Source: Trema orientale
Taxonomy: Eukaryota > Streptophyta > Magnoliopsida > Rosales > Cannabaceae
Assembly (NCBI GenBank): GCA_002914845.1
Contig: JXTC01000045.1
Location: 1,079,390-1,143,389 of the forward strand
Length of the DNA: 64,000 nucleotides
Reading direction: 5' to 3'
Part shown: one piece after another, positions 50,323-63,028 of the stretch
Position numbering within the stretch: position 1 is the first letter of the stretch
Layout: every line of letters begins with the position of its first letter
The notes under the pieces: model-generated
Databases searched by the model: none
Seen by the model: the letters and a program-made list of their open reading frames with translations, nothing else
What the model was told of the DNA's origin: nothing
Program-made: the position numbers and the translations under genes

Positions 50323-50330
50323 TATAAATA
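50323..50330 (+). promoter_or_regulatory. Candidate TATA box for the 64-aa ORF
   Basis: TATAAATA, 111 bases before the ATG at 50434, followed by a GA-rich leader (50365-50381). The geometry is right for a plant promoter. Confidence 0.4.
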
Positions 50331-50433
50331 TTATATGAAGTATTTAGTATTAGGAGAAAAAATCAGAGAGAAAGAGAGAGATGCCGCCTAAGGGCTAAGG
50401 TGTAATAATTAAGAGAGAAAATTAATTAAGAAG

Positions 50434-50628
50434 ATGGATGAGGTGGGGAGTGGGGACAAGCACTTCATTCCTTTGGCAAATCCAAGGCTTAGACGGCGTC
50501 CTCGACGCCACATCCGACGACTTTGCCTATGTCTCCTTTCTTGTCTTCTTTCTGATTTACTCTCTTTTGTCTTAATTAGCCTCTTATTAGTACCACTACT
50601 AATTTCACTTAATCATATTTATCTCTAA
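50434..50628 (+). CDS. Putative small membrane protein, 64 aa (uncertain)
   Basis: I do not recognise this protein. It has a short polar N-terminus, an arginine cluster (RLRRRPRRHIRR at about residues 18-29) and then a long Leu/Ser/Ile-rich segment to the end that could cross a membrane once or twice. It has a TATA box and a GA-rich leader, and a five-codon uORF (ATGCCGCCTAAGGGCTAA) at about 50381. Another frame over the same bases also stays open, so coding bias is not decisive. It could be a real small peptide gene or chance. Confidence 0.3.
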   Translation: MDEVGSGDKHFIPLANPRLRRRPRRHIRRLCLCLLSCLLSDLLSFVLISLLLVPLLISLNHIYL

Positions 50629-51019
50629 CTAATTTGCCAACTTTCCACCACCCTTTTTTTTTTTTTTATAACATGAAGTACGGCCTCGTGCTATGCATCA
50701 TTTTCCATTCCTATCAACTCTTTTATTATTTGTACTGCCGTATATACTTGAGCATATATAGTTGGCTGTTGGCATTTAAATGTCAAGAATCTCAAGTCTT
50801 AACTAGGTCATGTTAGTATATGTTAATGATCACATGAGACTTCGGATAATTATTCAGAAAGGTCTGTTTACTTGTCTTTAATGTGGTATAATATGAATGG
50901 AAAAAAGGAAGTATTTTTCATTTCCATTAATTCATGTGTTTACTCACGTATTTAGGATACAATTAACGGAAAAAAGGAAAGTATTTTTCGTTTTCATTAA
51001 TTCATCTATTTACCTTTTC
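50629..51019. other. Intergenic with a short duplication; no gene
   Basis: GAAAAAAGGAAGTATTTTTC...TTAATTCAT occurs twice, at about 50898-50935 and 50967-51005. Confidence 0.5.
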
Positions 51020-51650
51020 GGAGAATTTACACCTAAGGGATCTACTAAATTTTTGTGATGAAAAATAAGACTCACTCATTAATGTTTTCAAAACTAACCC
51101 TAATTGGCACGTCACACATGCAAAATTACTTGGATACCCTATTTCTTCAACAAACTTCAAACTACATTAGCCGTTACCACTGGTCTTGATCCCGACTCCG
51201 GTGGCGGCGCTTCTGCTCGACTAGGGTCGAAAAATTTCGGCCGTATCTCTCATGATTGTTCGATCATTTTTCAACCAGTGGCCAGAAAATTTTGACACCG
51301 GTTGAAGAGTCGAAGCCACCATTCGACCGTAGTCGAATAATTCGACTGGGGTCGAATAACGAAATTTTTGACCGGCACTCGACTGGCATTCAACCGTAGT
51401 CGAAAAATTTCGACCCCAGTCGAACATAGTCGGTCGTCTTCTCGGCACTGCCTCTGTTACTTTTGATTTTTTCGACTTAGTTGAAATTTTTTGACTAGGG
51501 TCGAGTCATGGGTAATTTTAGAACTCCGAAATATTTATTAAATGACATGGCAATAAAAATCTTACTTTTGTAAATAGTTTACAAGTTGTCCCTTTTTTTT
51601 CATCATACGTATTAAAAGAGGGTCAAAATTGACAATCCCCCCTTTACTTA
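51020..51650. repeat. TCGA-rich dispersed repeat, copy 2 (inverted relative to copy 1)
   Basis: Inverse of 38045-38560 with longer central TCGA-rich part: AGTCGA or TCGACT/TCGACC words recur more than a dozen times between 51215 and 51505. The 75-codon minus-strand ORF across it is an artefact of the repeats. Confidence 0.75.
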
Positions 51651-52816
51651 CACATTTAGGATACAATTTTTGGTGAATTCCTTATATAATTAGCAAGATC
51701 GGGTAGAGATAGCAGTTTGATACACTCTTATTCCTCTCCAAATTTTATTCTTTTACAAATTCTTTTCCCGAAGAATTAGTAAATATCTTCTAAGATGCTC
51801 AAGAATGTAGGTAATAACTAGTATTGATATAAAATAAATAAGGGTTAATAATTGAAGGAACTATCTGAAAGCAAGTGGAAAACACACAGTTAATATCAAA
51901 GCTTACGTGGGCTGTCCTTGTATATTTATTTATTTTATCTTCTTGTTTCAAGACATTGTAAATTTATTTATTTTTGGTGCCTCTGTGGACGATTAGGTTA
52001 TAAACAATAGCAACAGATATTATTAGTTAGTATCAAGGCCTCTGAACATTAGTGATGCAGCATCTCCTTATTGGTAATGTAAATATAAATAATTATTATA
52101 AAAATTGCAAAAATAAACAACTCTTTAGAGCAAAAATTTCTTAGAAAAACCCCCTTACATTCTCTATTAACCAATGACCATTCACTCTGAACATTTTTAT
52201 TATTGAACAGCAAGAAAAAAGTTCCAGCCAATGAGCAAAAATATAAAAAAAATAGTAATAAAAAAAGAAAAGTAACGAGAAAAAATGGTTCCTATAAGAT
52301 TCCAACCACCTTGTTCTTAGCTGGGCCGGCCCAAGGGAAGTGGGGCCCGACCGGTTTATTGTCGTTTTGGCAGAATCAGAAAAGGGCACAGGCCTTCCAA
52401 AGCTTTCAGTAGCCTAGAGTTAAAAAAGCTAACAAATGATGACAAAGTTAAGCCTCTAAATAACAGCTAAACTTAGTAGAGAGGTGATGATACGTTGGCT
52501 TATCAAGCATAAACCTCCAATCACATAAATTTGCTTCTTCTCTATTACATACAATCTCTACTAAAAGACAAACCTTTTCAAATAAGAAGAAAGAAAAGAC
52601 AGTCTCTCTCTCTCTGCCCTTTCCCTCTTCTCCCATACAGACCTTTAGGCCATAGCATTAGCAAAAAAGAGTGCCCTGATGAGAGAGTAAGTAAACCTGT
52701 AAAGAAAAACAAACAAATCTTATTCAGAGCTTCAAATTGTAGTGACAATTCTTTATTTTAGGCTTGAGGGTCCGTAGTGCTAGTATTTTGTTCTATATAT
52801 TATATACAAAAAGAAA
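51651..52816. other. Promoter and leader side of the GRAS gene; no other gene
   Basis: AT-rich to about 52540. A CT run at 52603-52620 and a possible leader intron (GTAAGT near 52690 to TTTTAG near 52762) suggest that transcription of the GRAS gene begins around 52550-52650. This is inferred only. Confidence 0.4.
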
Positions 52817-55256
52817 ATGATTAACTCCCTTTGTGGAAGCATGGGAACTCTCAAGAGAGAGACCTCATGCACCAAACTCCAACGAACATCTCCAAATGAC
52901 CAGTCGGTCCAATCCTCATCAGTATCCGAATGTAAGAACATCAAAGCCACACCTCAATCCTCTGACATGGAGCAGAGCAGCTTAACCCCACCAAGCCTAG
53001 ACTTCCCAACTCTCAAGTTCGAGCTGGAAAACGACGTGGAAGTCCAGTCGCCAGACAACTCGATGTGGGATTCACTCTTCTCTGACCATTTTGAGTCCCC
53101 GGACTTCATGATCATGTCCCCGGTGAGGAACATGCCGTCGCCGCAATTAGCTTCGGCGTACAATCACAACTACAACTATGCTCATGCAATGCAGGGGCAG
53201 AGCCTCTCTGGCTGCTCTCCGCCGCGATCTTCGTCTCCGCTCGGAGCTTTCAGTAGTAGTAGCAGCCATAAAGGGAAGGGACTTAGCCCACTCCATAAGG
53301 TCTTCAACTCCGTAAACAATCACTACATGCAGCAGCAGCAGTCTGATTTTAACCTTGCTCTTCCGGCCATTGAAGAGCTTTTGGAGGACTACATTAATCC
53401 GAAAGACGAGTTCGGGAAAAGTTACACGACAACAACAGCAACAACACCGTTGACAAAGATGTCGGATATCGTTGACGGAAGTTCGTCATCGTCGCAATCG
53501 AATTTCGACATACCGAATAGTACTAGTGTTGTTACTCCACCACCATTTTTGGACTGCCCAACAGTCACCAATTCGTCAAGCTTTTGTGGATCGGCGTGTG
53601 AAGGTTCCTCGGCTTCAGGTGGTAATAGTTGTCATCATCATCAACCGACGACCCAAGAGACGGATAATACTAATACCGCCTATCAAATGGGGTCTATTCC
53701 GTTTACGACATCATTGTCTCAGCAGTTGCAGCAAGAACAACAACAAGAGAAGAAGCAGCAGCACCAGCAACTTCATCAGACCCTTGGCCATAGTCTCATG
53801 CTGCACCATCCTCCTATTGCCTCTGACCAGGTCAAAATCATATTATTTGTCTCTTTAATTTCTCTACTTTTGTACGTCTGTTTTTTTTATTTTATATATA
53901 TTTTTGGATTTTTTTCTATAAAAAATACATAAAAAAGGGGCACCATATAGGTAGCAATTACTACATGTTAAAAAATAGCACAAATGGAGGACCACAGTAT
54001 CATGTAATAATTGTGATACATATATTATTTCTGCCTTACCAACGGTACTAACAACATGATTTTTCTAGTTTTTGTCAAATACTAATATCTAACATACACA
54101 TGGATTTTTTTTTTTTTTTTAATGCATGCAGGAACAAGACAGTGGGCTTCAACTAGTGCACCTCCTTCTAGCTTGTGCGGAAGCCGTGGCAAAAGAGGAC
54201 TACATGTTAGCCCGGAGGTACCTCCACCACCTCAACCGGGTGGTGACGCCTCTCGGCGACTCCATGCAACGTGTAGCGTCCTGTTTCACCGAGGCCCTAA
54301 CCGCGCGTCTCGCCGCAACTCTCACCACCAATTCAACGATCGGCTCCGCCTCGAAACCCTTCTCCCCTTTCCCACCAAACTCCGTAGAGGTCCTAAAGAT
54401 ATACCAAATAGTCTACCAAGCTTGTCCCTACGTAAAATTCGCCCACTTCACCGCTAACCAAGCCATCTTCGAGGCCTTTGAGGCCGAAGAACGCGTCCAC
54501 GTGATCGACCTCGACATCCTCCAAGGATACCAATGGCCAGCCTTCATGCAGGCCTTATCAGCCCGACCCGGTGGGGCCCCATTCCTCCGAATAACCGGAG
54601 TGGGACCCTCCATAGACTCGGTTCACGAAACCGGCCGTTGCTTGACCGAACTAGCTCACTCCCTCCAAGTCCCTTTCGAGTTCCACGCCGTGGGAGAGCA
54701 ACTAGAGGACCTCAAGCCCCACATGTTCCACCGCCGAGTCGGCGAGGCCCTCGCGGTAAACTCGGTGAACCGTCTGCACCGTGTCCCGGTCAATTGCCTT
54801 GGGAACTTACTGGCCATGATAAGAGACCAAGCACCAAACATAGTGACTTTAGTAGAGCAAGAGGCGAGCCACAACGGGCCGTACTTTCTTGGCCGGTTCC
54901 TTGAGGCGTTGCACTACTACTCGGCGATATTCGACTCGTTGGACGCGACGTTCCCGGCCGAGTCGGCCCAGAGGGCTAAGGTGGAGCAGTACATCTTCGC
55001 GCCGGAGATCCGGAACATCGTGGCGTGCGAGGGGCCGGAGAGGACGGAGCGGCACGAGCGGCTGGACAAGTGGCGGAAGCTCATGGAAGGGAAGGGGTTC
55101 AAAGGGGTGCCTCTCAGCGCCAACGCCGTGACTCAGTCTAAGATACTGCTCGGGCTTTATTCGTGTGATGGGTATAGGTTGACGGAGGACAAGGGTTGCT
55201 TGCTCTTGGGGTGGCAGGATAGGCCTCTCATTGCTGCTTCTGCATGGCGATGCTAG
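52817..55256 (+). CDS. SCL28: GRAS-domain transcriptional regulator, SCL28/DLT type, 712 aa
   Basis: Exons 52817-53830 and 54132-55256, with a 301-base GT...AG intron that precedes [18 protein letters not shown]. Residues 1-338 form the variable, Ser/Gln/His-rich N-terminus with an acidic [11 protein letters not shown] motif. The GRAS domain spans about 342-712: leucine-rich region I, VHVIDLDI (about 460, the VHIID motif), PFYRE/SAW regions with [15 protein letters not shown], and the C-terminal SAWRC. The segment [20 protein letters not shown] and the end [18 protein letters not shown] match Arabidopsis SCL28 and rice DLT, which act in brassinosteroid response and cell-cycle (G2/M) and organ-size control. 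Subfamily placement is from memory of these motifs. Exon 2 is markedly GC-richer than the surroundings. Met9 (MGTLKRE) is an alternative start. Confidence 0.93.
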
Positions 55257-56837
55257 CTAGCTGATGATCAGTAGTGATCATCATCATCATCATGATCGAT
55301 CGTAATGTTTTTTGGTTTACGTGTACGTGTTTAATTTGTTAACTTAGACTTGATTTAATTTCAAAGTTTATATTAAATCTCGTAAAATTGGACCAAGTAA
55401 ATCCGTGGAATTAATTATATGCAGGAAGAAAAGAGGAAAGAGGAAAGATCATGAATTGTGTTCCTTTTGTAGAGAACGACCTTGATAATTTTTTTGGTCA
55501 ATATTAAATCTAAACTTATTTATTGATGTATTCCTTTTGTTGAATAATCGGGAGTAAAATAATAAGAGTTTTTCCCCAAATGCAGAGTTCAGAATACATA
55601 TTTCTAGCTCGTCCAGCAAGATGTCGTAACCTCTGGACTGTATTGCTATTGAAAATAGTAGAATATGGTGATGGTAAGGTTTTCTTGTTTATTAATTATA
55701 GGATTTTTAATTTAAATGAATGTTGATTGTGCTGACATATATGTATATACATATGTACATCTCTCTCCTCTTTTTTTCTTTTTTGGGTGTGTGTGTGAAA
55801 AGAGGAGGGGTGTCTCGGGTTGTTAAGCATGCTAAGAGTATGATGCTAATATGTAATTGTTGATGGTATAATTTATTAAGATATTTGGTAAACCATGAGC
55901 GAATACATGCAACACAAAACAATGACTAAAATACATCTATAATCCAACTAAACTCTTTTTCCATCGTTGACATATTCTATTAATAAATAAAAGCTGGTAA
56001 TGCGTGTCAACCCAATTTGTCGGTTTCATCAATCTCTTTCCATTTTCCTCACTTGGGACAACGTAAACTCCACGCGGTAAGTCGTTTTGAGCTCGCACGC
56101 TCATCTAAATTTGTTTCTTTTCACTACTACTCTAGATCGATACTAGTACAAATAATCAAAGGTTTGATTGTACTTAGACTTGATAATATGCAACTCATGT
56201 ATATGATATACAAAGATTTTATCACGACTCGAGTACTACTAGTATACTAATGCAAAAACACGATCATTAAAATTCTATTGATCATCTACCTTTGCACAAA
56301 GCCTTATACATGTAACACAAGCTAAACATAGCCTTAAACTCCAGCCATAATTGTTAATAACACCCTATCTTTCTTCTTCCTCAGCCCCAGTTGTTGAAAG
56401 ATTGTTGACGTTTAATTTCCACGGTCGCTTAACTGCATGCTTCTCTCGATCAGGTAGGCTAGTCGTCTCACCAACCATCGTAATTTGACACAAAAAGTTA
56501 GCAAGTAATAGTCCTAATACTACAGAATAGAAATATAAACCTAGATAACACTGTAATAGCGATTCCGTAGTCCTTATATATTAAAAAAAAAACTTCGGAA
56601 TAGATATTGAAGCTACCAAAATACATACCCATTTTGATTAAAAAAAAAAAAAGAAGTAAAATACATCAGCACTATTATAGACTGTTACACAGGAATGCCT
56701 TCCAACAAACATGTGACAATGAGGGATGGGACTGTTTCAGAAATTATTTCTCCCGGGCTACTCATTCCCATGGCCACAAAGACCCAAGTAATCCCAAGGC
56801 AACCTCACAAGCCTAGCCATGCTCACGAGCAGTTCTA
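55257..56837. other. Intergenic between GRAS and MUB genes; no gene
   Basis: An ATC/ATG-rich stretch (55274-55302) follows the GRAS stop. Both neighbouring genes end here (convergent), so most of it is 3' flank. Nothing else is supported. Confidence 0.5.
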
Positions 56838-58622
56838 TTACAATATGGAACATGAACAAATAGTTTTCCTTGGGGCCTCATCAACTTTCTTTTCTGTCAA
56901 AGGAAAGGAAATAAATCAATACTTAGAAGAATTCCTAGCTAACATAAAGTACGCAGGATAGAACCAAGTCATCGAATAAAGAGCTGATAGGTGGCAAAGT
57001 TAGACACTTTCGCAATCTAGGATGACAACTACGTACCTGTTTTCATTTTTGCAAAAGATGGCTGCACAACAACATGCATGGTAATAACTCCTCTTGGAAG
57101 CTCTCCAAATGGTGCTCTACACTGGCCAACGGTCTTGTTGTTTTCCAAAATCTTACCCGCATTAATCAGTTTAATATCATTCGCTCCTTTTGGTACAATC
57201 TTTTTATCTAAGAGGAGCAAAGAAATAATGGTATAATAAACAGAAGACAAATGCAAAACTACTGTTCAGGGGGCAAAATATAAATGTGCGCCAAAAAATC
57301 CCCCATAGTACTCGCTTGCTTTACAGAATACTACAATTTTCACTGCAAACTAGTAAGGAACAAGGGACTAAAATACCCCAAAACTGTAGCAGTCATAGAG
57401 GGATAATGAAAAGGTGAAGAAGACACAGAATGTAAAAACTGGCTCGTAGAAATTACCAAATGAACTACAAATAATACAAGATATGTAAAGTTGTTGACAA
57501 CATAAGAAAATCACGACGGACTAAAAAAGAAGAATGCGTATTCCACAGTTTTTTGGACAGAAACAGCAATAGAAGGGCATAGAGATATGAAGGACTTCAA
57601 CTGATCAGGAGCATAGAGGCTTCAGGCAATATACAAGTTTCAGTTCGATGCCAAACTCAAGAGGCTGGCATGCTGACATAAAGTGGCCTTCTGATTAAAT
57701 CTTCATGACCTCCTTTACTTTCCAACATAAAAAACTTATTTGCAAATTATGTTTACGGAGCTTATATTTCCACTGCCAATCAAACCTTCTCTCGAATTTT
57801 CTTTTGAATACCCTAGAATTCCCCAAATCCGTTTCAGGGGTTCAAGCTGGAGCCACCACCGAAACCTACAATCTTTGGAAAGCATGAAGCTTGTACTTAA
57901 TCAGGTAGGTGGCTCTGAGGAATAGAATCCCTGATCAGGTAAATGCAATCTACAATTTTGAAAACCGTATCTTATTACCACTATAATGTAAGTGGAAGAA
58001 ACAATGTATGCTAATCCATTTCTGTCCCATTTACCTCAGATCAGCATAAGAAAAGGTAATTTGTTCTGTACTTTGAAAAGAATCATACACTATAAAACAC
58101 AAGAGCAGTAATTTAAAAGGAAACAATGTCACACATTAATTTGCCCATGATGATTTCAGCGGATCATACCAGATTGCAGACTCATACATTAGCAACGCAT
58201 TCAGTAAACCGCTAGACATTGAAAATCTTGGCAAATGAGTCGAAATAAAGAGATCTATGAAAGAAAAGATCACGACAATAAGTACAGAACTTAGTCAATT
58301 TTGATAAATGACTGGGCATATTATTGTCTTGGACACTGTCACATCCTTAAAAATGAGCTTCTCTGGAAATAGTAACAAAATGATTAATAAGTCCACCGTG
58401 AGAAATAACATGGTAAATTAATAATTGCCATTCAATTGATGGACACCAGCATTCAGACTAAACGATGTAGCCAAATCAAAATTACTAAACACATACAATG
58501 GTTTTCAGCAAAGATATCTCTGGCAGTCTGAACTCATTTCTAGATACATAACAGTGAGATTAAAATAGCATAGCCTGAAAGCATATATAGATGACTTCAC
58601 TGTAAATCCCACTAGGTTGTTA

Positions 58623-58687
<65 letters not shown>

Positions 58688-59400
58688 ACTCCTACTTGTC
58701 ACACAACTTCTACTCATACAGGGGAGCACTAACAGATTCAGCAAGAAACAGATAAATGCAAAAGGTTTGATTCTATAAACCTGAATCTCCCTCAGCTACA
58801 CAAATCAGAAACGTAACTATATGGCAATCAAATTTTCTGGCCAATGGGCTCTACCCAGATAAAAGTTTTGGTCTACCAACTAGAAGACCATTTTATCTCC
58901 ATAGAAATCTACTAACTACTAGTTACAGTCAGCACCATAAACGAACGCATTCTTTCAGTTCCATCCTAAAACCGAGAGTAATAAAACATTTCCCACGAGT
59001 GGCTGCACTCAAAAACAGAATTTTCGTCCTACTGAAATATATTCCCTTTCCCTCGCTCAAATCGCAAAACTTTTAGAAGAATACAGAGCATCAACCAACG
59101 TCTTTATAAAGAAAGTGTTTTTAATGCGAAAAATTAATTGGAAACTTTAAAATGTTGTAAACATCATGAACAACAACAAAAGCAAACCAATTTAACAATA
59201 AACTATCAACAATTTGAGCAGTCTCCCCCCCCCCCCGAAAATGAAGAGAAACAAAGACGAAATGTCTGACCTTTTGGCCAGTCAGCGACGATTCTCTCCT
59301 TGAGCATTGCAACAGTAGAGGCCGGCGAATAGCGGAAGGGACCAATATCTGATCCATCGTACAGACGGAACTTGAGCTCAACCAGCTCCTCCTCCGGCAT
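56838..59400 (-). CDS. MUB: Membrane-anchored ubiquitin-fold protein (MUB), 118 aa
   Basis: Exons (minus): 59400-59271, 57207-57037, 56893-56838. The introns are GT...AG and join in frame; intron 1 is about 2.06 kb. The protein starts MPEEELVELKFRLYDGSDIG, carries the ubiquitin-like beta-grasp fold (KGANDIKLINAGKILENNKT, then GVITMHVVVQPS) and ends CSCSIL. C115 with SIL is a CaaX box; Leu at the last place predicts geranylgeranylation, and C113 could be palmitoylated. MUBs sit on the plasma membrane and recruit group VI E2 ubiquitin-conjugating enzymes. They lack the C-terminal diglycine, so they are not conjugated like ubiquitin. A non-coding leader exon probably lies near 59830-59940. Confidence 0.95.
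58625..58684. repeat. (AT)n microsatellite in MUB intron 1
   Basis: About 30 AT dinucleotides. Confidence 0.95.
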
Positions 59401-61100
59401 TTGAAACCGAATCCCCCTTCCCACCAATTCGACTTTTTTCCACAAACAAACAAAAACTTCCCAATACTTTCTTCACCTAAACACCAAAACAACAACAAAC
59501 CCAATTCTGAATGTCATAATTATTTCAGGGCAAAGACAGATACGCACTCCTATATTTAAGTCCAATACAATAATACACCCAAAAGAGAGAGAGAAAAGAC
59601 TCCACTCAACCCCAAAAATCTACAAATATATGCATCTACATTAAATGTGCAATCAATAAGCTCAATCCTTTATTTAAAATAAATAAATAAATAAAAAGAA
59701 AGTAAAGTTAGAAAAACGCAATTCAGTTTCCGTCAGTTCAACTTTCTCAGGAACCAAACAAATTCACTAATAATTAATAACAACTACACTAATCAATTAT
59801 CAAATAATCTAAAAGAACATATATATATATATATACCTGAAAGAATTGAACAAAGGAATCGAGGTCTATCACTGTAACGGATTATGAGAGAAAGACCGAA
59901 ACAGATTCGAGTGAGAATGATAAAATTTGAAACCGAGAGAAACCCTAGCTAGACCCGATCTTACGCTCTTCTGTCCTTTTTTTTTTTTCCTTTATAATTT
60001 ATTTAAATTGATTATATACGAACGTTTTGGTTTCCTTTTATAATTTTTCTTTTTTGTTGAAAAAAAAAAAGGGAAAGTGAGATTTGGATTTGGAACCTTG
60101 TCAGTGTAAACGGTAGAAAGAACTTTTGTGCGCTTCTGTTCTGTCAGTAAAAAAATAAATAAATAAATAAAATAGAAGCACCCTCCAAGACGAGACGGAT
60201 TACTCTAGACCAACACCCTTTGTTGGTTTCCCTGTATCCGCGTAAAATTTTAGTGACCAGAATAACCAATGGGATTGCAGCTAGTCGTCAAGGGATATGG
60301 CTATCGGGGGTTCAGATTAGTGACGTGGCGAAATATTATTGGTGGTTGTGGATTAATGAGGAGTAATGCTAGTTCCGGTATGTCATTCTCCGTAGTAATT
60401 AAGTATTTGTTGACCAAGAATTTAAAAAGAAAAAAAAAAAAACGCGTCGGTGAGAGATGAAGAGCAAACGACAAATGGTACTGAGCAAACGCCACGTATT
60501 CTTAGGCTCTTAAGTTAGCCTGAGCCTGCCTCTGCCTCTGCCTCTTTGGGTCAGTCAGTTTGACCATCCCATAAAGTGAACCAACATTAACTGAAACCAC
60601 AAACACAAACACAAACACAAAACAAACACCTCTTTTCATGCTTATCGCTTTTTCTTTTTTCTTTTCCTTTTTTTTTCAGACATATTTGCACGCCATAAGA
60701 GTATAAAATATGTACCATTTGTACGGGAAGTTTAACACTAATAAACAAAACATGGCAATTCTCACAATTATTTGTCCTTATCGAGAAAGGAAAAGGAAAA
60801 AAAAAAAAAAAAATCACAAAATGATTTGCAAAATCTCAAATACAAAGTAGGTAGTTTGTTTTATTATAATCTTTTCCATAAATATACAAATTAAGAAATT
60901 TGAAGATTGAAAATAATCTGAATCCTCATGCAGAGGAAGAAACATCTTGTAATTCTCACTAATAATAACTGTGTGGAGCAAAGCCCGCGTTAGTTGGGCT
61001 GCATATCATTAACCTGTTATGGAAGACAGCCTGACTTAAGCAGGTTCGAAGCTTACACAGGCCCAATATTTCTAATTTCGGTTTCCAATTTTTTTTTTTT
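59401..61100. other. MUB leader/promoter side and intergenic; no gene
   Basis: 59830-59970 probably contains the MUB transcription start. Further right there are poly-A/T and CAAACA repeats (60600-60625). No supported ORF. Confidence 0.45.
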
Positions 61101-61560
61101 TTTTAAATTAACACTTATTGTCGTTTTAATTTTTGTTTCTCCCTTATATTGACAAATTGACAATTGTGCGAATTCTTTTCTCCGCCGAGTATTCCGGCGC
61201 GTCGAACTTTCCCTCTTGTGTTGTCGTTTTACATAATTTTGGATTGATTCGTATAAATTCTTCCACTTCGATCGCGTTATTTAATTAAATTGTCGTCTAT
61301 AGCAGTACTTGTCGTTTTCCTAAATTTTTTACGTTTTTTGAAAAAAAAAAAAAAACAAAATCCGTTTATGGTCTTTTCCGTGTGTTGTCGTTTATTCCTT
61401 AGATGTGGTTTTTAAAATATGTTGTTGTTTTCCCTAATTTTGTATTCATATAAATAAATCTTCACCAATGTTGTCGTTTATTCAGTTACATGTCGTTTCT
61501 ACAATTATTGTCGTTTTTCAGTTATATTCTCGCTTCTCAGTTCCTCTCGTTTCTTTGAAG
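61101..61560 (+). repeat. Cluster of TTGTCGTTT motifs
   Basis: TTGTCGT or TGTCGTTT occurs at about 61118, 61221, 61290, 61309, 61385, 61471, 61490 and 61508, all in the same orientation, within AT/CT-rich sequence with no ORF. Spacing is irregular. Family and function unknown. Confidence 0.6.
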
Positions 61561-63028
61561 AATTCAATTCTAAAATAATGTCAATGCGATTGCACATGAG
61601 CCACGTTTCGTTGTCTCCTCCGGCGAAATGTTTTACATTATTTCCTATTAAATTATCTCAAACTAATTTACAATGTAACCGGCGTAAATCATACATAACT
61701 TAGGTTTCTTAAAAATTTATTTAGTCGACATTCTCTATAACAACATGGCTAAAGTCAAAAGTCTGACCAATAAAGTGCCACGGTGTGACAAAAATTTCAA
61801 ATATACCAATCTCATCACTCATCAGTTGAGAATTAGTCGACGTGGCCACGAGATGAATCCATGATTACCAGCAAATGAAAGAACAAAAGGAGATCTCACG
61901 CTAGAGAAAGAGAAAAGAACCACTTCTCTCTCCCAAAATTTTTTTTTTTTTTTTTTTTAGAAAAAGGAGAACCACACCACAGAGGTTAAAAAAGGATCGA
62001 AACTGATGTGGCAAAAATAGTGGCCTCTCTCTTTCTCTCTCTCTCAATCTTACGTGGAAGCAAGGTGCTGTAGAGACCAACTGAAGTGGGACCCACTGGT
62101 ACGGATATTTCCTGACCACTCACTGAAAAAGGACCCAAGCCCACCATCACCGTTGAAAGCTATCCCAAACAATGGAGAAGGCCCGGTCAAAGATTATCTC
62201 GGACCGTCCATCGTGAGTGGGTGTCACAGTAAGAATGGGCCCAAATCAACCTTTTCCACATAATTACATCCTGAAGTGAAGACTATGATTAACCTTTTGA
62301 ATTAAGAAGCTACTTTTCCGGCGCAAATCTAGATTTTGGTAATTGATTACAGCAAAAAAACGTCTTTAAAAAGGTCAATCAATCAACGCCTACGGTCAAA
62401 CACACTAGAGCTCTTTCATAACTCTTTACTCAAAGACGAGACCTGAATATGTCTATAAACGACACCCTTCTTAACTTCTTTTGGATTTATATGTGTTCTT
62501 CGTTTTAAAGGGTCCAGGGTAACCCTGCTAGAAAGTTGACGAAGCCATAGCTAAGCTAAGCAATACTTAAATAACTTCTTAAAAAAAAAAAAAAGGAGCA
62601 AAGTAGACCAAAGTATAAACAAATAGGAAATAAACCCCTTCTTTTTTTGTCTTTGTTTTCTTTGGTATACAGAGGAGGGAGCAAATTACACACAAAAGCG
62701 GATTAGTACAAACACAAAGAAAGATTAACACCTAATTAAGATACCCTACATAGCAAAAGCAAGATTAGAGGTAGAGAAAAACTAGTAATATATATAACGT
62801 AAGATAAATATAATAATTAATAATATTTAGTGATTAGTTTAATAGAAGTGTGTCCAAACTGGAATTAGACCCCATAACGAGATTTGATTCAGGAGGACCA
62901 CTCCGCTTCCTCTGCAGCCTCTCTAAGTTAGACTTTCTAATTTCTGTGTGAAAATATTTAGAACACAATATTTTTTTTTCTTTTTTCTTTTTCAAAAAGA
63001 AGAAAAAATAAAAATAAAAAGGGGGGTT
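61561..63028. other. Intergenic; no gene
   Basis: Includes a CT/GA-rich patch at 62020-62045. ORFs of up to 72 codons lack domains. The last 100 bases are the 3' flank of the glutaredoxin gene. Confidence 0.45.

Noticed and set aside
54122..54457. ORFs in other frames over the GRAS exon (also 54533-54904 and 54889-55131)
   Set aside because: Shadows caused by the high GC content of the real exon 2.
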